Source: Pseudomonas sp. C1C7
GTDB lineage: Bacteria; Pseudomonadota; Gammaproteobacteria; Pseudomonadales; Pseudomonadaceae
Assembly (NCBI RefSeq): GCF_013359595.1
Contig: NZ_JABFMP010000002.1
Coordinates: 265,369-329,368 of the forward strand
Length of the DNA stretch: 64,000 nt
Direction of reading: 5' to 3'
Shown here: positions 1 to 8,888 of the stretch, in pieces
Numbering within the stretch: the stretch's first letter is position 1
How the letters are laid out: the number at the start of each line of letters is the position of its first letter
Translations under genes and position numbers: made by a program
The notes under the pieces: model-generated
Told to the model about the DNA's origin: nothing
Databases searched by the model: none
The model's input: only the letters and a program-made list of their open reading frames with translations

Positions 1-1158
1 GAAGCGGAAGTCTTGGCGCGCACGCTCATCAGCCAAGGATCCGAGTCCATTTCCCCCGAAAATCTGCGCAGGATCAGAGACTATCGCCAATCGGTCGGAT
101 TCGAGTCGGATCGACCTTCTCCGCCCCAAGGCGTATTTGACAGTCAGCTCTGGAAAACGGGGCTGACGGAGACTCAATGGAAGGAAAAGCAGGATGCTTG
201 GGCAGACCTTGAGCGTGAACCCGGATCGGAGCCATTTTTCAATGAGTTGAGAAAACTCGACCAGTCTGCTGATTCGGAGTCTTCCGATGAAGCGGCACGA
301 ATCGAATTGTGTGGGAAGGTCTGGTCAATGGTTGAAGCCGCGGTGGCGAGCACTGCTCTAAGGGAAAAGCTGTTCAGAATGGCTGCCGCCCCAACAACCT
401 GCGTGGATGCGGGCGCGCAATTGTTCAATGCCATGGGCGTCGAGGTTCTGATTTCTCAAGCCTACGATTTGGGCGCGGAGGAAATGGAAACCCGATTAGT
501 GACATTGGCGCGGGGCAAATCGCGTCTCGACGAGTTGGGCAAGGTCGCTCGGGAGCGGATCAGCGAGCTGTTGGCGCAGGGGCATCAGTTTACCGAGCTC
601 GATGAAGACGGTTATCTGGTCACTCACGTGGATGCGCAGGGACAGACTCTGGAGGACATTGATGAGGTGGAAATTCATATGGTCTATCCCACTCAATTGG
701 CGCAGCGCCTGGAACTGCCCTGGCAATCCCGGGACATGATGTTCAGGGCAAACGGTGTCACCGACGAGATGATCACAAGTGCCTATGAGCGAGTGCTGGA
801 AAAGGAAAAGGGGCCGCTGCTGCAGGAGCGACTCATCGAGCAACCCTTCTGGGTTGAATACCTCAAGCGACAGCATTCGCAAGCGTTCACGGCCTTGCGC
901 GCCAGAGGCGAGCCTCTATTGGACTTGCAGGCAGCGCAACAAGCCTGGCTGGACAGCGAGTCGAGCGTGCAAAAAATTCATTGGCGCTCGGAAGTTGTCC
1001 GGCTGGCAAAACTTCTGGGCAAGCCTGACAGCGAAGTGAAGCCAGGGGTAGTCATGAGTGATGCGCAGTATTTTGCCGAGATGGAGGCGATCGCCGCGCA
1101 GGAAAAGGCGCTGATTGCCAAGTTGACCGGTGAAGCCTTGCAGCGCGCCAATCTGTAG
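1..1158 (+). CDS. NEL-type E3 ubiquitin ligase effector, C-terminal part (5' end outside window)
   Basis: The reading frame is already open at base 1, so the true start lies upstream; an in-frame TTG at 13 is not a convincing start. The visible ~385 residues match the NEL (novel E3 ligase, IpaH/SspH-like) domain of large Pseudomonas effector-like proteins. The domain begins with the SQLWKTGL block and runs through PGSEPFF and an ELCGKVWSMVEA segment to the hallmark Cys-x-Asp active site (TTCVDAG, Cys codon at 400-402). It ends with the usual helical tail (ERLIEQPFWVEYL). NEL enzymes form a thioester with ubiquitin on this Cys and act inside eukaryotic host cells. Upstream leucine-rich repeats or a toxin domain would be expected but cannot be seen. 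The gene faces ureC tail-to-tail. Domain call is firm; secretion route and target are unknown. Confidence 0.82.
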   Translation, partial: EAEVLARTLISQGSESISPENLRRIRDYRQSVGFESDRPSPPQGVFDSQLWKTGLTETQWKEKQDAWADLEREPGSEPFFNELRKLDQSADSESSDEAARIELCGKVWSMVEAAVASTALREKLFRMAAAPTTCVDAGAQLFNAMGVEVLISQAYDLGAEEMETRLVTLARGKSRLDELGKVARERISELLAQGHQFTELDEDGYLVTHVDAQGQTLEDIDEVEIHMVYPTQLAQRLELPWQSRDMMFRANGVTDEMITSAYERVLEKEKGPLLQERLIEQPFWVEYLKRQHSQAFTALRARGEPLLDLQAAQQAWLDSESSVQKIHWRSEVVRLAKLLGKPDSEVKPGVVMSDAQYFAEMEAIAAQEKALIAKLTGEALQRANL

Positions 1159-1167
1159 GAAAGCACT

Positions 1168-1240
1168 GGCTCGCGATGGACGTTAATGGCAACGATTACC
1201 TTCAGGCTCAACGTGTTGTCCATGAGTCCATTGCGAGCAG
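1168..1240. repeat. Degenerate REP-type inverted repeat
   Basis: Arms at 1169-1181 (GCTCGCGATGGAC) and 1226-1238 (GTCCATTGCGAGC) are near-perfect inverted copies. They resemble the GCTTGCCCGCGATG REP family seen elsewhere in the window. The repeat lies between two convergent genes. Confidence 0.5.
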
Positions 1241-1264
1241 GCTCGCTGACAAGGGGCCGATCTG

Positions 1265-2965
1265 TCAGAACAGGAAGTAACGCTGCGCCATCGGCAGCGT
1301 TTGCGCCGGTTCGCACCACAGCAGAACACCGTCGGCCTTAACCTGATAGGTCTGCGGATCGACGTCGATACTCGGCAAATAATCGTTGTGGATCAAATCG
1401 GTTTTCCGCACTTCGCGGCAGCCTTTGACCACAGCGATTTTCTTCTTCAAACCCAGGGCTTCGGCCAATCCCGCTTCCTGCGCCGCCTGGCTGATGAACG
1501 TCAGGCTGGTGGCGTGCAGCGAGCCGCCGTAACTGGCGAACATCGGACGGTAGTGCACCGGTTGCGGTGTCGGAATCGAAGCGTTGGCGTCTCCCATCAG
1601 GCTGGCCGCAATGGCCCCGCCCTTGAGAATCAGCGTCGGCTTGACCCCGAAAAACGCCGGCCGCCACAGCACCAGATCCGCCCATTTCCCCACCTCGACC
1701 GAGCCCACTTCATGGCTGATGCCGTGGGTGATCGCCGGGTTGATGGTGTATTTGGCGATGTAGCGTTTGGCGCGGAAGTTGTCATTGCCAGCGCCATCGC
1801 CTGGTAGCGGACCGCGCTGCTTTTTCATCTTGTCGGCGGTCTGCCAGGTGCGGGTGATGACCTCGCCGACGCGGCCCATGGCTTGGCTGTCGGAGCTGAT
1901 CATCGAGAACGCGCCGAGGTCATGCAGGATGTCTTCGGCGGCAATCGTCTCGCGGCGAATGCGGCTTTCGGCAAAAGCCACGTCTTCGGCAATGCTGGGG
2001 TCCAGGTGGTGGCAGACCATCAGCATGTCCAGGTGTTCATCGATGGTGTTGCGGGTGAACGGCCGGGTCGGGTTGGTCGAACTCGGCAGCACATTGGCAA
2101 AACCACAGGCCTTGATGATGTCCGGGGCATGCCCGCCGCCCGCGCCCTCGGTGTGGTAGGTGTGGATGGTGCGGCCCTTGAAGGCGGCGAGGGTGGTCTC
2201 GACGAAGCCGGACTCGTTGAGGGTGTCGGTGTGGATCGCGACCTGCACGTCATATTGATCGGCCACGCTCAGGCAATTGTCGATGCTCGCCGGCGTGGTG
2301 CCCCAGTCTTCGTGGAGCTTGAGGCCGATGGCACCAGCCTTGACCTGTTCGATCAGCGGCTCCGGCAGGCTGGCGTTGCCCTTGCCGGTCAGGCCGATGT
2401 TCATCGGGAACGCATCGGCGGCCTGGAGCATGCGCGCCAGGTGCCAGGGGCCTGAGGTGCACGTGGTGGCGTTGGTGCCGGTGGCCGGCCCCGTGCCGCC
2501 GCCGATCATGGTGGTAACGCCGCTCATCAGCGCTTCTTCGATCTGCTGCGGGCAGATGAAATGAATGTGTGTGTCGATGCCGCCAGCGGTGAGGATCATG
2601 CCTTCTCCGGCGATGACCTCGGTGCTGGCGCCGATGGCGATGTTCACGTTGGGCTGGACGTCCGGATTGCCGGCCTTGCCAATGGCCGCGATGCGCCCGT
2701 CCTTCAGGCCGACGTCGGCCTTGACGATGCCCCAGTGATCGATGATCAGCGCGTTGGTGATCAGCGTGTCGACCACTTCGGCGGCGAGCAACTGGCTCTG
2801 GCCCTGGCCATCGCGAATGACTTTGCCACCCCCGAATTTCACTTCTTCGCCGTAGGTGGTGAAGTCCTTCTCGACTTCGATCCACAGCTCGGTGTCGGCC
2901 AGGCGAACCTTGTCACCGACGGTGGGGCCGTACATGTCGGCGTAGGCTTGACGGGAAATTTTCAT
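1265..2965 (-). CDS. ureC: Urease subunit alpha (catalytic)
   Basis: Catalytic subunit of the cytoplasmic nickel enzyme that hydrolyses urea to ammonia and carbamate. The 566 residues match the family length of about 567. Visible signatures are the nickel-binding THIHF motif (residues 132-136), the GLKLHEDWG block whose Lys216 is carbamylated to bridge the two nickels, and the CHHLD catalytic-flap segment followed by [13 protein letters not shown]. The start is the ATG at 2965, giving the canonical [20 protein letters not shown]; a 14-residue upstream extension is spurious. It is the last gene of the ureD-ureA-GNAT-GNAT-ureB-ureC run. It is separated from ureB by ~150 bp carrying two REP sequences, which is unusual for subunits of one enzyme. 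Identification is certain. Confidence 0.98.
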   Translation of the reverse strand: MKISRQAYADMYGPTVGDKVRLADTELWIEVEKDFTTYGEEVKFGGGKVIRDGQGQSQLLAAEVVDTLITNALIIDHWGIVKADVGLKDGRIAAIGKAGNPDVQPNVNIAIGASTEVIAGEGMILTAGGIDTHIHFICPQQIEEALMSGVTTMIGGGTGPATGTNATTCTSGPWHLARMLQAADAFPMNIGLTGKGNASLPEPLIEQVKAGAIGLKLHEDWGTTPASIDNCLSVADQYDVQVAIHTDTLNESGFVETTLAAFKGRTIHTYHTEGAGGGHAPDIIKACGFANVLPSSTNPTRPFTRNTIDEHLDMLMVCHHLDPSIAEDVAFAESRIRRETIAAEDILHDLGAFSMISSDSQAMGRVGEVITRTWQTADKMKKQRGPLPGDGAGNDNFRAKRYIAKYTINPAITHGISHEVGSVEVGKWADLVLWRPAFFGVKPTLILKGGAIAASLMGDANASIPTPQPVHYRPMFASYGGSLHATSLTFISQAAQEAGLAEALGLKKKIAVVKGCREVRKTDLIHNDYLPSIDVDPQTYQVKADGVLLWCEPAQTLPMAQRYFLF

Positions 2966-3011
2966 TCGTTCGCCTTGAGATTCAATTGAATTTGAGACCG
3001 CTCGCATTACT

Positions 3012-3092
3012 CGCTATCGCAGCCTCGCTGCGCTCGACAGCTCCTACAGGGGGGCGCGGTCAACTGTGGGAGCGGGCTTGCCCGCGATGAGG
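3012..3092. repeat. Two REP units between ureB and ureC
   Basis: A unit ending in CAGCTCCTACAGG (about 3012-3050) is followed by a single REP of the CTGTGGGAGCGGGCTTGCCCGCGATG type (3064-3092). They account for most of the unusually long gap between ureB and ureC inside the urease operon. Confidence 0.7.
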
Positions 3093-3113
3093 TCGGTACT
3101 GACAACGCAAAAC

Positions 3114-3418
3114 CTAAAGGTCACCCATGACCCGCCCGGCAAACCCGAACACCCGCCGATGCCCGGCCAGGTCCACCAGCTCCACCTCCCGACTCTGCCC
3201 CGGCTCGAAGCGCACCGCGGTGCCGGCGGGAATGTTCAGGCGCATGCCGCGACTGGCGGCGCGATCGAACGTCAGGGCGTCGTTGGTTTCGAAAAAGTGA
3301 TAGTGCGAACCGACCTGGATCGGCCGGTCGCCACTGTTGGCGACGGTCAGGCTGAGGGTGCGGCGGCCGGCATTGAGCTCGATGTCGCCCGACTGGATCT
3401 GATATTCACCGGGAATCA

Positions 3419-3419
<1 letters not shown>
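3114..3419 (-). CDS. ureB: Urease subunit beta
   Basis: Structural beta subunit of urease, 101 residues, the usual size. It has the family opening MIPGEYQI, then [17 protein letters not shown] and the closing [12 protein letters not shown]. The start is the ATG at 3419; a TTG one codon upstream would add one Met and is less likely. The ATG shares one base with the stop codon of the upstream acetyltransferase (TGATG), so the two are translationally coupled. The subunit packs with UreA and UreC and supplies no metal ligands. Confidence 0.97.
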
Positions 3420-3958
<539 letters not shown>

Positions 3959-4492
3959 TCACTCCTTGCTGGCCAGTGGAGGTTCGGCGCCAGGATTGAG
4001 GGTCAGTTGCATGAAGGTCAGGTCCAGCCAGCGACCGAACTTGATGCCGACCTGCGGCATCTGCCCGGTGGTGATGAAACCGATGCGCTCGTGCAGGCGA
4101 ATGGACGCGGCGTTGCCGCTTTCGATGGCGGCGACCATCACGTGTTTGCCGCAGCCTTTGGCGCGCTCGATCAGCACGTCCATCAGCTTGGGACCCAGGC
4201 CGTTGCCGCGCTGGTCGCTGCGCACGTAGACCGAGTGCTCGACCGTGTGGCGAAAGCCCTCGAACGGCCGCCAGTCGCCGAAGGAGGCGTAGCCCAGCAC
4301 GGTGTTTTCAGCGTCGACGATCACCAGGATCGGATAGGCCTGGGCCTGGCGGGCGTCGAACCAGGCCTGGCGGTTGCCGAGGTCCACGGGTTGTTCGTTC
4401 CAGATCGCGGTGGTGTTGAGCACGGCGTCGTTGTAGATGTCGCGCAGGGCCGGCAGATCGGCGGGTACGGCATCGCGGATGGTGTAGGTCAT
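3959..4492 (-). CDS. Phosphinothricin/methionine-sulfone type N-acetyltransferase (GNAT)
   Basis: 177 residues closely fitting the Pat/MddA branch of GNAT enzymes: MTYTIRDAVPADLPALRDIYN at the start, the YASFGDWRPFEGFRHTVEHS block, the acetyl-CoA site VRSDQRGNGLGPKLM, and IESGNAASIRLHERIGF. Family members acetylate L-methionine sulfoximine, methionine sulfone or phosphinothricin and so protect glutamine synthetase. P. aeruginosa carries an equivalent gene (PA4866) in the same place between ureA and ureB, which supports the assignment. It is embedded in the urease operon, 9 bp after ureA. The exact natural substrate is inferred, not shown. Confidence 0.88.
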   Translation of the reverse strand: MTYTIRDAVPADLPALRDIYNDAVLNTTAIWNEQPVDLGNRQAWFDARQAQAYPILVIVDAENTVLGYASFGDWRPFEGFRHTVEHSVYVRSDQRGNGLGPKLMDVLIERAKGCGKHVMVAAIESGNAASIRLHERIGFITTGQMPQVGIKFGRWLDLTFMQLTLNPGAEPPLASKE

Positions 4493-4501
4493 GAGGGTGT
4501 C

Positions 4502-4804
4502 TCAGGCAATCGGTTGATGGACGGTGACCAGTTTGGTGCCGTCGGGAAAGGTGGCTTCGACCTGGATCTCCGGGATCATTTCCGGGATGCCTTCCATTAC
4601 TTGATCGCGATCCAGCAGGGTAGTGCCGTAGTGCATCAGCTCGGCCACGGTCTGGCCGTCACGGGCGCCTTCGAGCAGCGCCGCGGAAATATAGGCCATG
4701 GCCTCCGGATAATTGAGCTTCAAACCGCGAGCCAGCCGCCGCTCGGCCACGAGGCCGGCGGTGAAGATCAGCAGCTTGTCTTTTTCACGTGGGGTCAGGT
4801 CCAT
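4502..4804 (-). CDS. ureA: Urease subunit gamma
   Basis: Structural gamma subunit of urease, 100 residues, the canonical length. It opens [17 protein letters not shown] and contains [12 protein letters not shown] and the closing [12 protein letters not shown]. The ATG at 4804 is chosen because upstream in-frame sequence runs towards a REP element and is not conserved protein. It is the first structural gene after ureD, but separated from it by a complete REPIN (4854-4986). Confidence 0.98.
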   Translation of the reverse strand: MDLTPREKDKLLIFTAGLVAERRLARGLKLNYPEAMAYISAALLEGARDGQTVAELMHYGTTLLDRDQVMEGIPEMIPEIQVEATFPDGTKLVTVHQPIA

Positions 4805-4853
4805 CGTTGAAAATCCATCTCGGCATATAAGAAATCGTAAGCGAATCGTTTTC

Positions 4854-4986
4854 TGTAGCATCTGGCGAAGCCTGCGTCCGGCTGCGAAGCAGTCGTGAAA
4901 TCAGCCAACGCGGTGATTCAGGCAGACCTCGCATTCATGTTTTGCGGCTGCTTCGCAGCCGGACGCAGGCTTCGCCAGCTGCTACA
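4854..4986. repeat. REPIN between ureD and ureA
   Basis: Two inverted REP copies of the TGTAGCATCTGGCGAAGCC type. The left copy starts at 4854 and the right ends TTCGCCAGCTGCTACA at 4986; about 50 bp of unrelated sequence lies between. Each copy includes its own CGGCTGCGAAGCAG-type palindrome. Confidence 0.85.
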
Positions 4987-5007
4987 TCGATTGTGTGCAA
5001 CGGCATG

Positions 5008-5847
5008 TCAGGTGCTCCATATTCGCGGCGGGACGGCTTCGCGGCCGAGCAGGGCCGGCCTGAGCAGTCGCCACAATTCAATCAACCAGCCGCGCGCCAA
5101 CAGCGCCTCTCTGGCCAGGCAGCGGGCAACCAGCAACCCCGGCAACTGAGTCAGATCCCCACGCACCTCATTGGGCAGCGAACGACACTGTTCCAACAGT
5201 TCGCTCTCAATCTCGCCCGTCACCAACAGGGTCGCAAACACCGGCTGCCCGTCCAGGCCAATGGGCGAGTCGAGCAACCCGTCACCGCCGACAATGCGCT
5301 GACGCTCATGCCAGAGCAACCGACCGTTGCGGCGGATATCCAGCTGTGCCTGAAAATGCCCGCTGTCAAAGCGTTCTCCGCTGGCCGGACGACCCAGGGC
5401 CACCACGTCCCAATAGAACAACCGGGCATCGCCTTCAAGGTCGATGCAGGTGCGCAACTCTGCCTGGGCTGCACTGAAAACGATCGTCTCCTGAGGCAAC
5501 CATTCCAGTGTGGCACCGGCCGCCACTTTCAAGGCCAGGCGCTGATACGCGGCGCTTGCGGCGCGATACCACTTGGCGGCGCCGGGGCTGGTGATCTGTG
5601 CCCAGGCGTCGCGGCCGACGCTGGCTGAAATGTCCAGGCGATCACCCCCGGCGATACCGCCCGGCGGATGGACGATGATGTGCTGGCACACCTCGGGCCC
5701 TTCGGCATACAGATGCTTCTGCACCCGCAGCGGCCCCTTGTGCCGACGCTGAACCGGACGCGTGCTGTCGCCGAATCGGGCGTAGCCCAGATCCAGCTCG
5801 GCGTGCCAGCTGGGGGTGAACAAGGCGCCGGAAGCGGGAAGAGTCAT
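5008..5847 (-). CDS. ureD: Urease accessory protein UreD
   Basis: Urease maturation factor that binds the apoenzyme and, with UreF and UreG, delivers nickel and CO2 to the active site. The 279 residues match the family. Typical blocks are [31 protein letters not shown] near residues 60-70, [11 protein letters not shown] and [19 protein letters not shown]. It heads the urease gene run; ureE, ureF and ureG are not in this window and must lie elsewhere. A sigma-54-like promoter at 5881-5896 sits about 34 bp upstream of the ATG. Confidence 0.97.
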   Translation of the reverse strand: MTLPASGALFTPSWHAELDLGYARFGDSTRPVQRRHKGPLRVQKHLYAEGPEVCQHIIVHPPGGIAGGDRLDISASVGRDAWAQITSPGAAKWYRAASAAYQRLALKVAAGATLEWLPQETIVFSAAQAELRTCIDLEGDARLFYWDVVALGRPASGERFDSGHFQAQLDIRRNGRLLWHERQRIVGGDGLLDSPIGLDGQPVFATLLVTGEIESELLEQCRSLPNEVRGDLTQLPGLLVARCLAREALLARGWLIELWRLLRPALLGREAVPPRIWST

Positions 5848-5880
5848 GGTGAGTGCTTGTGGTGGGCTTGTTCGAGCGGT

Positions 5881-5896
5881 TGCAAAGGCTATGCCG
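5881..5896 (-). promoter_or_regulatory. Candidate sigma-54 (-24/-12) promoter for ureD
   Basis: Minus strand reads CGGCAT-AGCCT-TTGCA, close to the consensus TGGCAC-N5-TTGCW with exact GG/GC spacing and two mismatches in the -24 box. The transcription start would fall near 5870, giving a ~25-nt leader before ureD. NtrC/RpoN control of urease is well known in related bacteria; its use here is inferred. Confidence 0.5.
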
Positions 5897-5918
5897 CAGG
5901 CCGGAATGCGAATGCCCT

Positions 5919-5972
5919 TGTAGCAGCTGGCGAAGCCTGCGTCCGGCTGCGAAGGCTTCGCCAGCTGCTACA
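5919..5972. repeat. Compact REP palindrome upstream of ureD
   Basis: TGTAGCAGCTGGCGAAGCC at 5919 is mirrored by GGCTTCGCCAGCTGCTACA ending at 5972, with only ~16 bp between. It is a single compact hairpin of the same family as the REPIN at 4854-4986, located upstream of ureD and downstream of urtE. Confidence 0.8.
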
Positions 5973-6073
5973 GGGATCGTGGTTTGGCTTGGGCGGGAGG
6001 ATGGCTGCTGATCTTTGGGTGCACCAGAACGAGGCGTCTTGCGGTGTGTGATGCAACAAAATGGTTCACGAGC

Positions 6074-6772
6074 TTAGATCGTGACCAGCCCGCGCACACC
6101 CTCGGTTTCCATGTTTTCACCACGCCCCTGCTGCACGATTTCACCACGGGACATCACCAGATACTGGTCAGCCAGTTCCGCCGCGAAATCATAAAACTGC
6201 TCCACCAGCAGAATCGCCATGTCGCCCCGGGCTGCGAGTTTCTTGATCACCGCGCCGATCTCCTTGATCACCGACGGCTGGATGCCCTCGGTAGGTTCAT
6301 CAAGGATCAGCAGGCGCGGGCGGCTGGCCAGTGCGCGGCCGATGGCGAGTTGCTGTTGTTGGCCGCCGGACAGGTCGCCGCCGCGTCGGTGTTTCATCTG
6401 CAGCAGCACCGGGAACAGCTCGTAGATGAAGGCCGGGACTTCCTTGGCTTCGCTGCCGGGAAAGCGCGACAGGCCCATCAGCAGGTTTTCTTCCACGGTC
6501 AGCCGGCCGAAGATTTCCCGGCCCTGGGGCACGTAGGCGATCCCGGCGTGGACCCGTTGGTGTGGCTTGAAGCTGGTGATAGGCTTGCCCTCCCAGTTCA
6601 CCGCGCCTTCCCTGGCGGGCAACAGGCCCATCAGGCACTTGAGCAGGGTGGTCTTGCCCACGCCGTTGCGCCCGAGCAGGCAGGTGACTTCGCCGACCTT
6701 CACGTCGAAGCTCAGGCCGCGCAGGATGTGGCTTCCGCCGTAGTATTGGTGCAGTTTTTCGACTTGCAGCAT
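6074..6772 (-). CDS. urtE: Urea ABC transporter ATP-binding protein UrtE
   Basis: One of the two ATPases of the high-affinity urea importer UrtABCDE, 232 residues. Walker A is LLGRNGVGKTT (about residues 34-44), the signature LSGGQQQQLAIGRAL, and Walker B LLILDEPTEGIQPS. This LivF-like pattern with GIQPSVIKEI is characteristic of UrtE. The start is the ATG at 6772 (MLQVEKLHQYYGGSHILRG); a longer version would translate a REP element. It is the last gene of the urt operon and is separated from urtD by a REPIN. Confidence 0.96.
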   Translation of the reverse strand: MLQVEKLHQYYGGSHILRGLSFDVKVGEVTCLLGRNGVGKTTLLKCLMGLLPAREGAVNWEGKPITSFKPHQRVHAGIAYVPQGREIFGRLTVEENLLMGLSRFPGSEAKEVPAFIYELFPVLLQMKHRRGGDLSGGQQQQLAIGRALASRPRLLILDEPTEGIQPSVIKEIGAVIKKLAARGDMAILLVEQFYDFAAELADQYLVMSRGEIVQQGRGENMETEGVRGLVTI

Positions 6773-6803
6773 GTCAAAATTCCTTCTGTTCCACGCAGAA
6801 CCC

Positions 6804-6895
6804 TGTGGGAGCTGGCTTGCCAGCGATCGCGGTGGATCAGCCAACATTCATGTTGCGGGTGCCGGCCCCATCGCTGGCAAGCCAGCTCCCACAGT
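6804..6895. repeat. REPIN between urtD and urtE
   Basis: CTGTGGGAGCTGGCTTGCCA at 6804 and its inverted copy ending GCCAGCTCCCACAG at 6895 enclose ~45 bp. It occupies the gap between two ATPase genes of one operon. Confidence 0.88.
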
Positions 6896-6912
6896 TTTTG
6901 TGTTCGCAAATC

Positions 6913-7782
6913 TCAGCGACCGAGATAAACCTCGATCACCCGCTCATTGTCCTGCACCTGTTCCAGCGACCCTTCGGCCAGCACGCTGCCCTGGTGCAAC
7001 ACGGTGACGTGGTCGGCAATCGAGCCGACGAAGCCCATGTCGTGTTCCACCACCATCAGCGAATGCTTGCCCGCCAGGGACTTGAACAGCTCGGCGGTGA
7101 ATTCAGTCTCGGCGTCGGTCATGCCTGCCACCGGTTCGTCGAGCAGCAGCAGTTGCGGGTCCTGCATCAGCAACATGCCGATTTCCAGGAACTGCTTCTG
7201 CCCGTGGGAGAGCAGGCCGGCCGGGCGATTGACCGAGGTGCCCAGGCGAATGGTCTCCAGCACGTCGCTGATGCGATCTTTCTGTTCACCACTCAGGCGA
7301 GCCCGCAGACTGGCCCACACCGACTTGTCGGTTTTCTGCGCCAGCTCCAAGTTCTCGAACACGCTCAGGGCCTCGAACACCGTTGGCTTCTGGAACTTGC
7401 GGCCGATGCCGGCCTGAGCGATTTGCACTTCGCTCATCTGCGTCAGGTCCAGGGTTTCGCCGAACCAGGCCTTGCCTTGGCTGGGGCGAGTCTTGCCGGT
7501 GATCACGTCCATCAGTGTGGTCTTGCCTGCGCCATTGGGGCCGATGATGCAGCGCAGCTCGCCGACGCCGATGTACAGGTTCAAATCATTGAGCGCCTTG
7601 AAACCGTCGAAGCTGACGCTGATGTCTTCCAGGGTCAGGATGGTGCCGTGACGCGTATCCAGGCCGGGACCGACGCGCTGGCCGAGGCCGATGGCATCGC
7701 GACTGCTGCCCGCATCCTTGTTCGGCTGCGGTGGATAAAAGACCGGTTCGAGCATGAACTCACCGGTGGCCAGGGTTCTCAT
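6913..7782 (-). CDS. urtD: Urea ABC transporter ATP-binding protein UrtD
   Basis: Second ATPase of the urea importer, 289 residues, LivG-like. Walker A IIGPNGAGKTT, signature LLSHGQKQFLEIGMLL (the SHGQKQ variant is typical of UrtD), Walker B LLLLDEPVAGMTDAE and the switch HDMGFV. An N-terminal tail of ~45 residues precedes the core domain. The ATG overlaps the urtC stop by four bases (ATGA), showing translational coupling. Confidence 0.97.
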   Translation of the reverse strand: MRTLATGEFMLEPVFYPPQPNKDAGSSRDAIGLGQRVGPGLDTRHGTILTLEDISVSFDGFKALNDLNLYIGVGELRCIIGPNGAGKTTLMDVITGKTRPSQGKAWFGETLDLTQMSEVQIAQAGIGRKFQKPTVFEALSVFENLELAQKTDKSVWASLRARLSGEQKDRISDVLETIRLGTSVNRPAGLLSHGQKQFLEIGMLLMQDPQLLLLDEPVAGMTDAETEFTAELFKSLAGKHSLMVVEHDMGFVGSIADHVTVLHQGSVLAEGSLEQVQDNERVIEVYLGR

Positions 7783-8888
7783 TGTTCACCTCTCTTTTCC
7801 AAAGGCCGCTTTTCCAAAGGCCGCTTTTTCAACAGACCGATCACGCCTTTAGGCAGGTACAGGGTCACGACGATGAACAACGCACCGAGGAAGAACAGCC
7901 AGTATTCGGGGAAGGCCACGGTGAACCAGCTCTTCATGCCGTTGACCACGCCTGCGCCGAGCAGCGGCCCGATCAGGGTGCCGCGACCGCCGAGTGCCAC
8001 CCAGACGGCGGCTTCGATGGAGTTGGTCGGTGACATTTCACTCGGGTTGATGATGCCCACCTGCGGCACGTACAGCGCGCCGGCCAGACCGCACAACACC
8101 GCACTCAACACCCACACGAACAGCTTGAAGCCCCGCGGGTCGTAGCCGCAGAACATCAGGCGATTCTCCGCGTCGCGCAGGGCCGTCAGCACTCGGCCGA
8201 ACTTGCTCTGTGCAAGACGCCAGCCGATGTACAGGCTGGTCACCAGCAACAACACCGTGGCCAGGAACAGCACCGCGCGGGTGCCCGGTTCGGCGATGCC
8301 GAAGCCGAGAATCGTGCGGAAATTGGTGAAGCCGTTGTTACCGCCAAACCCGGTCTCGTTGCGAAAGAACAGCAGCATTGCGGCGAAGGTCAGGGCCTGA
8401 GTCATGATCGAGAAATACACGCCCTTGATCCGCGAGCGGAAGGCGAAGAAACCGAACACCAGCGCCAGCAACCCCGGTGCCAGGACCACCAGGCACATGG
8501 CCCAGAGAAAGCTGCTGGTACCCGTCCAGTACCAAGGCAACTCGGTCCACGACAGGAATGTCATGAACGCCGGCAAGCCATCGCCCGACGCCTGGCGCAT
8601 CAGGTACATGCCCATCGCGTAACCGCCGAGGGCGAAGAACAGGCCGTGGCCGAGGGACAGGAGACCTGCGTATCCCCAGACCAGGTCCAGCGCCAGGGCG
8701 ACGATGGCATAACAAAGGATCTTGCCCACCAGCGTCAGGGTGTAGGCCGAAACATGCAGCGCGCTGTCCGCCGGCAACAGCGACAGCAGTGGCAACGCCA
8801 GCAACAAGGCGAGGACTACGACGCCGACGGCTATGGTGACTTTGGGGCCGGCCTTTTGCGTGGCCGTGACCAATAGAGGCTGATTCAT
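7779..8888 (-). CDS. urtC: Urea ABC transporter permease UrtC
   Basis: LivM-like inner-membrane permease of the urea importer, 369 residues with about 8-10 hydrophobic segments. Recognisable blocks are LDLVWGYAGLLSLGHGLFFALGGY, FRSRIKGVYFSIMTQAL and EAAVWVALGGRGTLIGPLLGAGVV. Its ATG shares one base with the urtB stop, and its own stop overlaps urtD. The extreme C-terminus contains a perfect 15-bp tandem duplication (7796-7825) giving two consecutive KRPLE units, a small recent in-frame expansion. Confidence 0.96.
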   Translation of the reverse strand: MNQPLLVTATQKAGPKVTIAVGVVVLALLLALPLLSLLPADSALHVSAYTLTLVGKILCYAIVALALDLVWGYAGLLSLGHGLFFALGGYAMGMYLMRQASGDGLPAFMTFLSWTELPWYWTGTSSFLWAMCLVVLAPGLLALVFGFFAFRSRIKGVYFSIMTQALTFAAMLLFFRNETGFGGNNGFTNFRTILGFGIAEPGTRAVLFLATVLLLVTSLYIGWRLAQSKFGRVLTALRDAENRLMFCGYDPRGFKLFVWVLSAVLCGLAGALYVPQVGIINPSEMSPTNSIEAAVWVALGGRGTLIGPLLGAGVVNGMKSWFTVAFPEYWLFFLGALFIVVTLYLPKGVIGLLKKRPLEKRPLEKRGEQ

